NCBI GenBank assembly: GCA_015680685.1
Contig: MNCI01008033.1
Coordinates: forward strand, 1,080,135 to 1,144,134
DNA: 64,000 nt
Source: Gnetum montanum
Taxonomy: Eukaryota; Streptophyta; Gnetopsida; Gnetales; Gnetaceae
Direction of reading: 5' to 3'
Both the position numbers and the translations under genes were made by a program. Below the pieces are notes generated by a model. The model had not been told where the DNA came from. It did not search any database and saw only the letters and a program-made list of their open reading frames with translations. Below, piece after piece: positions 1 through 10,296 of this stretch. Position 1 is the first letter of the stretch. Each line of letters begins with the position of its first letter.

Positions 1-1431
1 TTCCAACAATACTTCAACGTCATGGGCTCTTAGTTGAGAGAGTCTTCCCTGGGCGTAAGTCCCAAGAGTTCTTCTCGTTTCATTTCGTAGCCCATCCACG
101 AGGTGGCGAAGTTGATCCCGCTTAGCGTACCCATGGCCCGGGCAACGATGTAGCAATGTGTAGTAACGGGCCATGGCAGCATCCAAGGATTCATGAGCTC
201 CTTGTTTCCAGCCTTGGATCTGCTTACGCAAGTTAGACACTCTGGAGTACGTTTGATATTTGTTGTTGAACAATTCGAGCATCGTACTCCACCTCCTGAT
301 GGTTTCCGGTTCTAAGGACCGGTACCAGCTTTCTGCTTCTTTAGTGAGTGTCCTTGGGAACAACTTGAGTTTCTGCCACTCATTGTCTATGTTCTGCAAG
401 GCACAGGCGTCGTGGAATGCCTGTAAATGATGTTGAGGATCAGCGTTGTATCCCCCTTCAAAACGTGGGATATTATTTATATCCAAACGCTTGATCCTAC
501 TGTCTTTCAAATGCCTTGTGGGAATCCTAACTGCCTCTCTAATGTCAAGCATACTTCGGGTTGCGAATAGGGGTTCGTCATGATCATCTCTTTCATGACG
601 TCTGTGATGTCTACGTTGTGGTTCCCTATTCTCCCTACGTCCTTGTCCTTGTCCTAACTCCTCTCGACCTTCTTGTCGAGGCATTTCATCTCGTTTACCT
701 TTACTCTCCGCGTTATGCTCATGGTGGCTGCGCCCAGATGTGGAAGGAGAGGGTGAATGATGTGATGAAGGGGAAGAAGAAGGAGATCCATCACCATGGT
801 GATGTTTCTTGCCTTCTCTTCGGCTGCTTCGGTCCCGACCGTTGCGACGATCAACGAGTCCGTCATTAGTGCGAGTGATTGTTCCTGCCGTGAACAGCTG
901 GTGCTCACGGGGATCAGAGCCTGGAATATGTATCGTTGATCTAAGGCCCTGATGCCTAACCTCTTCACCAGAGTGAGGAGGAGGAACATCATTTTCTAAG
1001 AAACCCGTTGTGAGGGGTTCCTCATCTCCTATTTCACTAATGACGTGGGAAACTTTGCCCTTCAGAAGTGAATGTTGGCTCTCCTGCCTTGCATCCCGAA
1101 TACGTTGGGCTTTTGTGGGTTGATAATCCCTCAGAGTGTAATCATCCGCAACGTATTCAGTAATCAGCTCTTGCATGCCATACCGTACCAAGGCACGGAA
1201 AAGCATGTTGGAAGCAGAGCGATCTGGGGGTAACACGATGTTACCTTGCATGTCTCTCCACCGCAGTTGCTCATCTTGATGGAAAACAAAGGTAAAATCC
1301 GGCACATACTCATCAGGATGAGTATATGTGACCTTGGATTGTTGAGGACATGGTTGATCTCGGTTATGCGTATGATGCTGACTTTCTCCTGTGTTGTCCT
1401 TAGGTGAGTTGATCTCGTGAGAAGAAGCCAT
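1..1431 (-). CDS. gag: Gag polyprotein, N-terminal 477 residues (partial at left edge)
   Basis: Structural capsid protein of the retrotransposon, expected to package its RNA in cytoplasmic particles. The frame opens with ATG at 1429-1431 (MASSHEINSPKDNTGES) and stays open to base 1. No earlier in-frame ATG lies between it and the primer site. Residues about 205-265 are a low-complexity Ser/His/Arg/Gln-rich linker. Residues about 330-455 resemble a retrotransposon gag (capsid) domain: a helical stretch around LQAFHDAC, then WYRSLEPETIRRW, a Phe/Tyr-rich segment FNNKYQTYS, and HLVDGLRNETRRTLGTY. The capsid part aligns by eye with the decayed gag at 34086-35829, whereas the long N-terminal half has no counterpart there. 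The nucleocapsid zinc knuckle should lie beyond the edge. This is the best preserved coding frame in the window. Confidence 0.9.
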   Translation of the reverse strand, partial: MASSHEINSPKDNTGESQHHTHNRDQPCPQQSKVTYTHPDEYVPDFTFVFHQDEQLRWRDMQGNIVLPPDRSASNMLFRALVRYGMQELITEYVADDYTLRDYQPTKAQRIRDARQESQHSLLKGKVSHVISEIGDEEPLTTGFLENDVPPPHSGEEVRHQGLRSTIHIPGSDPREHQLFTAGTITRTNDGLVDRRNGRDRSSRREGKKHHHGDGSPSSSPSSHHSPSPSTSGRSHHEHNAESKGKRDEMPRQEGREELGQGQGRRENREPQRRHHRRHERDDHDEPLFATRSMLDIREAVRIPTRHLKDSRIKRLDINNIPRFEGGYNADPQHHLQAFHDACALQNIDNEWQKLKLFPRTLTKEAESWYRSLEPETIRRWSTMLELFNNKYQTYSRVSNLRKQIQGWKQGAHESLDAAMARYYTLLHRCPGHGYAKRDQLRHLVDGLRNETRRTLGTYAQGRLSQLRAHDVEVLLE

Positions 1432-1557
1432 TTTAATGGTGTGCAACTTCACCGTTTATTTATTGTTCTTTATTAACTGATTAACCCTAAGGTTCGTTTT
1501 AAGCTCACAACGATGTGAGTGATATCCCTTATGTTAAATTGGCGAAAAAACACTTAG

Positions 1558-1575
1558 TCCCCGGCAACGGCGCCA
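1558..1575 (-). other. Primer-binding site, tRNA-Asp
   Basis: The plus strand reads TCCCCGGCAACGGCGCCA, identical to the 3' end of plant tRNA-Asp(GUC) with CCA. The minus strand is therefore complementary to the primer, one base from the LTR end. All CpGs are intact. This fixes the orientation and the 5' LTR border. Confidence 0.95.
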
Positions 1576-1995
1576 ATGATGAGTGGCGAGGTACCCCTAC
1601 ACTCCACCATACGAATACGAGCGTACACGCGCGATCCGGTCGAACTCCGCAGACTAAATGCCTTAACGCCACAAGAAACACTTGGGGTTAATCGTTCGTT
1701 GTCTTCCCAGGCTTGCTTGTATGTGTCACGGTGTATGGTTAAGCAAGTCTGAGGTATGTGATTTTTTTGGTATTTTCGGCTTATCTTCTATGCTACCAGG
1801 AGGAAGGGTTGAGAAAACTAAACTAACTCTAACTAAGATCTAAGTCTAAATTAACTAGCGTCAGCATCCGTTCCCACTTGCCGGACACACCCTGAACTAT
1901 GCAACTGCAGCTTACCAAACGCTAATCGTTACTGGGATCGCCACACGTAACGCAAGTGCTCGAAGTGGTCGTACTGAGGCACCTATTTAGCCTAC

Positions 1996-2282
1996 GTGTG
2001 ATAAGCAGCCGATTCCTTAGCCAGCCGTACACACCCGTGGGTGCTCGTAACTAAGTCGTACTTATCACACGATCTAGCCTAGCAATGAGCAGCCGATTCC
2101 TCAACTAGCCGTACACATTAGACCCGGGAGTTACCAAGCGCAGAATCCTGGAATACGCTACTGGGTTACCAAGCATCCAATGCTCGTAATTGAGTCGTAC
2201 TCATGCATTGCGTCAAGCAGCCGATTCCTTGACTAGCCGTACACGTCCGTAGACGCTCGTAATCAAGTCGTACTTGAACGCA
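1996..2282 (-). repeat. Three tandem four-arm structured units in the LTR leader
   Basis: The units occupy 1996-2070, 2085-2204 and 2209-2282. On the plus strand each has arm A, then CAGCCGATTC, arm B, a GCCGTACAC spacer, GCTCGTAA, arm C, TCGTA, arm D. Arms A/B/C/D are ATAAG/CTTAG/CTAAG/CTTAT, then ATGAG/CTCAA/TTGAG/CTCAT, then TCAAG/CTTGA/TCAAG/CTTGA. In every unit A pairs with D and B pairs with C, although the sequences differ between units. In unit 1 the outer pair extends to ten bases (GTGTGATAAG with CTTATCACAC). The units lie downstream of the TATA box and so should be transcribed. Confidence 0.85.
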
Positions 2283-2518
2283 CTAGGAAAGCAGGATAGA
2301 AAGCAATAAAACCATGTACTGCAAGGTTTATCCAATCAAGTTCGTCTTTATTGCCGTAGACAACTTGGGTTCAGGTTACAAGCTGCTCTAATAAAGAGCC
2401 GTTCACTCTAGGACTCCTACTGCGGGCACATCGGCAAAAATTCTAACTCTGGAGTGATCAATCTGCCAGAGCTTCGCTACACTAGCCAGGATTGGGGAAT
2501 AAGGGGAGTGCCGCCTCT

Positions 2519-2584
2519 TATTTATAGATATGGCGACGGGCTGCGATATCGCGGCGGTCGCGATATCGCGTACACGATATCGCG
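2519..2584 (-). promoter_or_regulatory. U3 core promoter: TATA box plus GATATC palindromes
   Basis: TATAAATA reads on the minus strand at 2519-2526. Just upstream in that direction are three copies of the palindrome core CGATATCG (2543-2552, 2560-2569, 2575-2584), filling most of the short U3. The related LTRs at 29171-29242 and 36667-36790 have the same layout with different palindrome numbers. The role as a protein-binding array is inferred from position. Confidence 0.7.
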
Positions 2585-2614
2585 GCCTAGTACATATGGC
2601 GTCTCATCAATGAC

Positions 2615-4580
2615 AAAAGAGGAGAGTCATCATAGCTTTCCATTTGACCATTTAGATGAAGAAGAGGATGATAAAGTAGACAATAAAGAAGAAGGAACAA
2701 TTCACCATGAAGTATCATGGTCAAGAACCACTCAACACAATGGTGCCAAAACCCAAGATGCTAATCTACTTCCTAGGTTTCAGTATTTGCACTTGTTTGG
2801 ACCATCTAGTAATGTTGATGCCTCTTTATTTGATTGGGATTATTATCATGAACTCAATGAAGTTGTATATACTCCATGAGAGCACTTTCATGATAACCTT
2901 ATTAAATGAATTAACATGATCAATGTTCCAACATACAAATGAGTTACTAATGAAAATTGTCAACTCTACATGTAGGCATTTGATAATGCTTGCTATCTAT
3001 AGGGAATTATTGGTGATTGGTGGAAGTTTCAGTTGTTTCTCTACATCTTCATTGAGCATGCAAAGATCTAGTATAAGTCCTTGCCTCCAAAATAAATTTA
3101 AAAATGAATAGACATGGTCACAATCTTCTAGCCAAAATTTCATACCTATGCTGATATTTCAAACATTTGGAAAGAGATGGCCAAATGGAAGTAAGGAGCC
3201 CATGAATCATTTGACATCACCATGGAAAGATCCATGAAGAGATCTCATTATTATCTAAATCATGGCTTTAGCCAAAGAGAGTAATTGGTGAATATCGTGG
3301 AAGCCCTGAGGCAAGAAACAAGGGAGTATGTAGACATGTATGCAATGGGCTAAGTATAAAAAACTTCAACCACCCAAATCAAAGTTTGTGTAGATATTAT
3401 TGTAGGCATGGAAAGTGAATGCCAAAAGCAACAATAAGCTGAGGAGTTCAATCACGATCTTGCATACAAAAGAAATGTTTAAAACATTGAAGGTAAACTA
3501 AATCTTCCATTGTTGTTGAGATCTTTGCACAAGAATAAGTTAGAACCAAAATGACCTTGATGAACTTGGCTTACAAGGGGGATCAAGGTTGGGAAGCTAT
3601 GGATGTTAAGATGATCACTATTCTTAGGGACATTTAAGGTAGTGTGGCTAAAGTTATAGACAAAGTAAATGTAGTACTAGAATATAGAAAGAAGTATGAT
3701 GGCAAAGGTAAGAAGAAGTTCTCTTACTCTAAGAACATCAAAGAAGATCCATAGAAGGGTTCCTATGAATATTGCATAGACCTTCATGACTCACAATGCT
3801 ATCTAGTCATGGTCCACATGATTGGTAAGATGGGACGATCTAGGATACATTTGAATCCCAAGTTCATCAAAGGGTAAACAAGGAGGATTCCATACCTTGG
3901 TTGATCATACCTTCCCAAAGATGCATATCCATAACCCATGCAATAGTACTAGTAGTAACAAAATTTTAATCCTTGGGGTGTTGCTCCATGGAATCTTCCT
4001 ACTTCGATGTAGTAATAGATGTGTCAAATCTTATATTCAATATGCTTAGGAAAATAATTTTTCTCTTCCACAAATGGCACCTCAATAGCACCTTCCTACA
4101 TTAAATAATCATTCCCTACAAACTCCTCAACAACAGTAGCGACAAATTCTATTTTATGGTCACATGCAAGGTGGGATCCCTAGTTAACCATAATAGAATA
4201 AATCCAAATTTTATGATATCACCTATTATCTTGATTTTGATCCCATGTATGAAACTAAGAAATACTACTAAACACTTATTATTATGGTAGTAGAGGGAAG
4301 TTCAATGTTTCATGGAAAAAATGTTTACCACAAGTATAGACATGAGCATCATGGGATTGAATTTACTACATCCTCTTCATCCTATGGAAAGGATAACAAC
4401 ATAAGTAAGATAGGATTCCACAATGAGAAGGTTCCAATACTATTCCTTGAATGCTATTAAAATGAAATATCCACTTCATGGAGAAGTTCTTTAACAATGT
4501 TTGAAAAATCAAACAAGATGACATCGAATGGTAGTTGTGTCATGACCATTAATATATCTAAGAAAGCCACATAGATGGTA
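2615..4580 (+). pseudogene. Degenerate gag region of an old plus-strand Ty3/gypsy element
   Basis: A plus-strand reading continues out of the LTR junction: about 90 codons rich in acidic residues (HLDEEEDDKVDNKEEGT), closing at 2879. After that every frame is broken by many stops. Around 3540-3790 a lysine-rich stretch and a Cys/His-containing stretch (EYCIDLHDSQCY) may be what remains of the capsid end and nucleocapsid. Assignment to gag rests mainly on its place upstream of the protease and integrase relics in the same orientation. The start of this element lies left of the younger insertion at 1-2609 and is outside the window. Confidence 0.5.
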
Positions 4581-4584
4581 AAAG

Positions 4585-4975
4585 AACATTTTCTTAAAAA
4601 GAAATTAAATCCTGGCAGTGCCATGGTGGAAATCCAGATTGGTAAGAAGGATCATTTCCTAGACCTATGTGACTATAGTTTGAGAGTTAACATCACCTCA
4701 TTATAACAATACCTTGACTTGGGACTCCCTCCTCTCAAGAGTTCTAACATTTAGCTAGAGTTGGTAGACCAATCCTACACATACCTTGTGGGATAAGTAA
4801 ATAGTGTAATGACAACATTGGTAGGATAGTCATATCATGCAGATTTCTTGATGATCAAACTAGAGAACAAGATAGGAGACAACTTCCTTGTCATTATGGG
4901 AAGAGCCTGGTTGAGCATCATTAATGTTGGATTAGTCTTCTAAGGCCTTCACCTTGAAATTGGTAGGAAAGATGA
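4585..4975 (+). pseudogene. Aspartic protease relic of the same gypsy element
   Basis: Translated in pieces, the region follows the gypsy protease layout: a Leu-Asp-rich start (LDLCDYSLRVN), DLGLPPLKSSNI, a long ADFLMIKLENKIGDNF, then the closing strand VIMGRAWLSIINVGL, which corresponds to the usual LGRPFL motif. The catalytic Asp-Thr/Ser-Gly is not recognisable (DYS remains) and there are several stop codons, so it is dead. It lies between the gag-like and integrase-like parts in the same orientation. Confidence 0.65.
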
Positions 4976-5229
4976 GACTGGAAAGACACCTTACAAGTGG
5001 ATCTCATGCAATCCTTCCTAGCCATATGATAAGCATGCTTGCAACTACTGTGTCATATAATGTCTTTGTGTCATTAGAGATGTTAATTTTCTTGAAAATC
5101 ATATGGCCTATGAAGCCACGAATTAGATCTTGAAAAGAACATTGACTCTCTTTCATAACTTATTATTGAAACATCTAATTGAAAAGTAAAGAATACAATG
5201 GAGGCTTTTGTAGTAATATAGTATGATCT

Positions 5230-6130
5230 TGAATTTTGGGACATTCTTGATTTATCTTAGAATATTCCCACATCATTGCTGGATCTTAAGCCACTTCTAA
5301 AGGGCTTAAAATATGTGTTCTTCGCTGATGGTTAGCCTATTATAATTAATTTCACTCTAATATCCATCGAAAAGATTAAGATAAAAAAGGTAGTTATGAA
5401 ATAAAGGAAATCCTTTGCTTAGTTCCATGATAGAATGTTGATCTCATATGATGATATGCATTTTACTAGTAAGGTTTTTAAGAAGTTTTTAGAATATTCT
5501 AAAGTTAAGGATAAATTAAATTTTCCTTGTTGTTCATAAGCCAATAAACAAGTGGATGTCACTAACTATGAGATTGTAAGAATCTCAAGAAAATGGTTAG
5601 TAGGTACCTAAGAGACTAGGCCAATAAACTTAATGATGCTCTTTGGGCCTATTGAATAGTGTGGAAAACCCTGCTAGCTACAACCCATTCAAGTTAGTAT
5701 ATGGATAGGTTCCAAAACTACCCATTGATATTGAAATGAAAATCTTGGGCAATGTGGTAGATTTTGATACGAGCTTATATTCTACACAAAAAGAGAGGTT
5801 GATTAGTCTAAAGCTTCTCAATGAGAATCATAGAATTGCATTGATGCATAACAAGTTAAAACATTCATACACTAAGGATTACCATGATGTTCATGCAAGA
5901 TAATTTGATTTTAAATTGGGTGATAAGATCCTCTATTTTAATCTATTATATTTTTCCCATTTAGAGAAGTTTCAATTTCTATGGAAAGGACCATACATTG
6001 TTGACCTAGTAACAAATTCTATATAACATTTATTTACCATCTAGATAAGCTAGATAAGATTTTCTTGGTCAATGAGAAATACCTAAAGCACTACAAAGAA
6101 TATCATTTCCCTTTGATATTACATAATGAT
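5230..6130 (+). pseudogene. Pre-RT linker and integrase C-terminal relic
   Basis: At about 5280-5400 LKPLLKGLKYVFFADG resembles the linker that precedes gypsy RT. The RT and RNase H cores are then missing. From about 5630 the text jumps to the integrase end: NPASYNPFKLVYG, then the Asn-rich helix, YHDVHAR, LGDKILYFN, FQFLWKGPYIVD, and a short tail ending KYLKHYKEYHFP. A large internal deletion between the linker and the integrase is therefore visible directly. Stops and frame changes are frequent. Confidence 0.75.
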
Positions 6131-6848
6131 TAATCTTGTATTTTATACTTAGAAGTCTATCAAGTGATAGATATGAATGAGTCATTATGGATGAATCCTC
6201 CATGCCATGTCAAATTTTTCTTTTTTCTTTTTCACTATTTTGTTTAAGTGTTTTAATAAAGTTAGTATGTATAGTTATAATCTTTACATTTTTGAGCTTA
6301 ATAATTAATCATTGATGATATATTCTTTTTAAAGTATGTTTGTGTATGCATGGAAAATCAATTAATGTACTTTACGAATGCTCATCCAATAAGCAAATGA
6401 TGGATGGATGAGTTATAAATACAATAATGATGCAAGAGTGTGGAATGGGTCTAAAGTAAAAACTTAATTGATTAAGTGCCCATGTAATAGAATTCATTCA
6501 CATAATTTTTCTTCTATCCATCATTGATAAACTAGGCTTAAATTTTTGGGACTCACACTATGAGCTATTGAAGTTAATGCTATTGGAATCATGAGTAGGT
6601 GGTGGATCCACATCTCAAGGTATGAGCATCAGAATCTTGGAAGAGTGCTTAGTCATTAGTAAGGAAAGGGTGTATCACTGAGGGTCCTTGTGACCACTAA
6701 ATGGCCCTAATTAGTGTGATTAGATTAAGGTGCACATGCTTCTCATGCTTGAACACCCTAGTTAGAAGAGGTTTGTGATCTAAAAAATTGGAGGGTTCCA
6801 TCTAATGAGAGATGAATTTTCATGTTTGTGTAAGATAAAGAATTTAAA
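6131..6848 (+). other. Non-coding 3' region of the gypsy relic
   Basis: AT-rich sequence between the integrase relic and the 3' LTR. I see no frame worth calling. The last bases before the LTR (AAGATAAAGAA) are a poor polypurine tract. Confidence 0.5.
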
Positions 6849-7921
6849 TGATGATTTAGTACTCTAATAAATTCCATAATTCTCATGCACCATTTAGACA
6901 ACCCTCTTCTCATGTGTTGTAGGGATGCCTCTTCCGATTTCCTTATTTTACCTTACATGATATGTGTCTTCTATGTTGATTTTATTGATGATGATTCTTG
7001 TATGCTTGGGCATGTTTCAAGGTGTTTTGGGCTCATTTTTATGAGTTTAGGAGGTCCTAGGGTCTATGGAGGCTTTTTTAGAGGCATCCAAAGGTTCTAG
7101 GCATCAAAACAAGCAATTTTGTATTTGGCACCTATGAATGAGACGTCTCACTAGAACTTGAGATGTCTTAGCTGAGATGTCTCCATTGTCCATGAGATTT
7201 CTTGGACCTAGATGGGACATCTCAGAAAATCAGTAGACGTCTTAGCCAAGAGCTGGGTTTTCATAGGAGACATCTTGGTAAGGTTAGGGACGATCCAAAT
7301 AGATGGAGAAACTTCCAAAAATGTCCATGCCAATTTAGGAAACAACCAAAGCAAGATGGAAATAGCTAAAGCAAGATGGAAATAGCTCGGGAGAAGGTGA
7401 AAAGACTTAGAGAATAGTTGGAGAACCTCAAGTTGAGTTAAGGAAAGGTTTCAAGGGTTTTTACCTTCTGGTTGCTTATAAATATTGATGTAATTCACCA
7501 TTGTTAGTGTTGAAGTGCCAAATGTCGAAGGTTAAAGTGCAGACTCCTAACTATGAGCAGGAGAGAAAGCTCATGAGAGTTAAAGGAGGAAATCTTTTGC
7601 AAGGAAGTTGAGTGAAAGGCAAGGTTGAGCACTTGAGAGAGATTAGGAGAATCTCTTATGAGTGTCTTGTCTTGAGCTTGGGCTTCATTTTGAGCAATTG
7701 AGGATTAAGAGAGAACAAGTGTGACCTCTAAGATTCTTGGGAGAGTTGTGATTTGAGCTTGGTTCCTCATCTTTGATGTATTTTCTATGTATTTTAAGAA
7801 CTTTCTTAATATAAGGGAGATTTTCTTTATTTTATTATGTTGTTATTTTCCAAGATAGATATGCTTGGGAAGATATGGATTGGATCCTATTGGGGTCTAT
7901 TGAGGTGCAACCCCTACATCA
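6849..7921 (+). repeat. 3' LTR of the plus-strand gypsy element (1073 bp)
   Basis: It begins TGATGATTTAG and ends CCCCTACATCA. The reverse complement of 10297-11138 aligns along the whole unit. Examples are TTATTGATGATGATTCT near the start, the repeated GAGATGTCT words, and CCTCAATAGA at the end, so the borders are set by comparison. TATAAATA at 7477-7484 puts U3 at about 630 bp and supports plus orientation. U3 carries a cluster of AGACGTCT-like palindromes at 7140-7270. Confidence 0.8.
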
Positions 7922-8105
7922 TCATGAAACAAAGAAAAGATGAAAAATGATTAATGAAACAAGAAATAAAAGAGAAAAGAAAATAAAAAGAAAGCAAAAA
8001 GAAGAAAAGAAAAGATAAAAAGAAAAGAAAAGAATAGATAAAAAAAAATATGAAAAGATGAAAATAATAATAATGGTGAGGAGAGAAGGTAATGGAAAGA
8101 GCAAT
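7922..8105 (+). repeat. Purine-rich low-complexity tract
   Basis: Almost only A and G on the plus strand (mixtures of GAAAA, AAGAA and TAAAA) directly after the LTR. Overlapping minus-strand reading frames across it translate to Phe/Leu/Ser runs and are not genes. Similar A-rich tracts occur inside the element at 28443-36790 (33960-34080). Confidence 0.8.
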
Positions 8106-10291
8106 ATGACACAAAGCTTATTAGTCTATGTAAATTAGTACTTTTACCATTCAAAACTAATCCTATAATTGCTTAATTAAGATCAAAATAGAAGGTTAAA
8201 CTAATATCCATGCAAAGCCTATCTCATGTTTAACATGTTGCTTAGGTCACTTAACTTCCAAATGTAATAGTCCAAGATAGTCTCTTATTCATTCCTATCC
8301 ATGTCCATGAAGGCCTAGAAGTCTCTATCTTAGTGAACTTTGGTAACATGAAATGCTACTTCCACCCAATTCCTAAATTTGTTTGTTCCTGGGGATCATA
8401 ACTATTGATCCAAACCATGACCATATGTTATCATGAGAATTCTAATTACTTTATCATGACATTGTATTCATTATTAGAATTGGGATTAGTTAGTGTAGCT
8501 ACAGGGATTGATGAGAGGTTTCTAGTAAAGCAAAATTTAGGGAACTTGCTATCCATACATGTATAGATGGAAGAAAACCAAATCGAGATCTTGACTTATA
8601 AATGATCTACAACATGTTGCCTCAGTTTGGTTTTAATAATGTTTAGACCATGGAAAAATCAATACTAGATGGAATTGATTGCAATAGATGTGTGTTGTAC
8701 CCACTTTGACTTTTTTTTTTACATAAGTCAAAGTTTTAGGTACATCCTATGGCTTTTATAACATTAAGCCATCTTCAATAGTTCTAGATTTGACATTTTG
8801 CATCATTAGTAATGTTGTTGCTTATTCCCATATTTAACATTCATAAAAAATGATGCCTCATATCATTTGTAGTATTTTAGATATTTATTTCTTAGCTTTC
8901 AGTTTCAACATCCAATGTTGTCTCATGTGTTGATTCTAAGTCCACCTTTTTCAGCAGTTTATTGTTGACATATAATGTGGTTTTTCTCTTTGATGACCAA
9001 TGTCAATTTTAGCTTCAATGTGTGACATCATTTTTTAACATCTTCTATATCTACATACACTATTTCTCCCAGCTAGCATCTTTTAGAAGATTTTGTTGAT
9101 CCTAATGTGTTGTTTCTTATGATCTATGAGGCATTTATGACTTATACATAGGAGGATGCCCATAAATGAAAAAGGGTTGGAAACCAATTAGACACTAGTA
9201 AAAACACAAATAAGCATTTTACTTAATATTTGAACAATGAAAGATCTTTTGTAAGATCTATTCTTTCTATAATTTTCTCTTTGAATATTAAAATATTTAA
9301 GCACTTATTAGTTCATCACAGTTTTTGATTTTCCATTTTTGAATTTTATTGGCACTTTGTATTTCCATTGTACTATCTTCCTAGCGCATGGTGAGTTTGA
9401 TTAGATCTAGATCTACGTGTAGATATGCTTCAATCATTCCTCTACACCTTGCTAGTTCCTCAATTGTAATAGTTCTTATCTAGTTGAGATCTTCATCAGA
9501 CACATACATTAGTGAGAGAACTAGGGTAACATAGCTTCTTGTCAAATACTCCTAATCCCTTGATTACATCTCAAAGGATTATTGCTATATTCTTTTAGGT
9601 TCCTCCTTGGTCATTCTATTTTTCCTATATCTTTAAATAGCAGTTCTTTTTTTAAGCTTGTGCTAATTTGTAATAGATCTATTCTGTTTTCTCTTTGATT
9701 TAGAAACAATATTTGTTCTTTTATTTTTTTGGATTTGTCAATATCCTATTATACATTTTCTCTTTTCTTTTTAGTCTACCTGTGTGCTTTATTTTCTTGT
9801 AGATCCCATTCTATGTAATGTTATTGCATTGCATTTACACTTATTTCTTATTTGTTACCCTTATTTTACTTATGTTAGCTATTTCACACATGCTTTCTTG
9901 CTTAGTTTTTGGCTTGTGTTTGGTAAAAAAAAACTATCTTAGATTGTTGGAGTTTCTAATGATCTATGAGTTCCCTTTTAATTTAGAGATTTATTCTTTG
10001 AACCATTTAGTGATCATGGGATGCTTAGCTCATTTCGTGTAGGGTTGTTCTAAATCTCAAGTTTATAATGACTCTAACTACAACATATTTTTGGCACTAT
10101 AAGGAGGGTTGTTTATAGAAATTAGTATTATTTCTAGGATCTACTTGATAATAGAAATATCAAATTTTAATTGATGTGTCACATTGAAACACTAATGACA
10201 TGTCAATTTTGTTATGACTTTTATGTTTGTTCTAAATAGATATTCTTATCTTCTATTTCAAGTTCAAACTTATTTGTAAGGAAAATTGAAG
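8106..10291. other. AT-rich sequence with no recognised gene
   Basis: I see no conserved domain, LTR or primer site. A perfect ten-base inverted repeat (ACTTTGACTT at 8703-8712, AAGTCAAAGT at 8725-8734) flanks a T-rich loop. A short plus-strand open frame at 9818-10042 has a hydrophobic, random-looking translation. Confidence 0.5.
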
Positions 10292-10296
10292 CTTTA

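Larger units (their letters stand above)
1..2609 (-). mobile_element. Ty3/gypsy LTR retrotransposon, 5' part, well preserved
   Basis: Minus-strand element whose 5' LTR, primer-binding site and start of gag are in the window; the rest runs off the left edge. The LTR begins TGATGAG and ends CTCATCA on the plus strand. The primer site is a perfect 18-base tRNA-Asp match, and gag is open for 477 codons. CpG dinucleotides are kept, unlike the AT-rich neighbours, so the insertion looks recent. Its LTR start, primer site and gag are related to the decayed element at 28443-36790. The five bases after the LTR are ATGAC; the matching duplication would lie outside the window. The primer site and gag fit the Athila/Tat side of Ty3/gypsy, but no RT is visible to prove the lineage. 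Confidence 0.9.
1577..2609 (-). repeat. 5' LTR (1033 bp)
   Basis: The right end of this LTR is U3, because a TATAAATA box reads on the minus strand at 2519-2526 with GATATC palindromes beyond it. U3 is therefore only about 85-90 bp, and R-U5 is about 900 bp. The first 50 bases on the plus strand match the LTR starts at 28443 and 35974 with few changes. The R-U5 part holds three copies of a structured unit (1996-2282). CpG content is high. Confidence 0.92.

Noticed and set aside
1560-1620. Hammerhead-ribozyme-like CTGATGAG/CGAG words at the LTR end, as in retrozymes
   Set aside because: The GAAA after stem II and a matching cleavage triplet are not present, and this element has gag.
2454-2613. 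First third of the plus-strand frame 2454-2879
   Set aside because: It lies in the U3 of the young LTR; only the part after 2614 belongs to the old plus-strand element, so the frame is a chance fusion at the insertion junction.
7914-8154. Overlapping minus-strand open frames of 60-67 codons
   Set aside because: They translate the purine-rich simple-sequence tract into Phe/Leu/Ser runs; no start context or domain.
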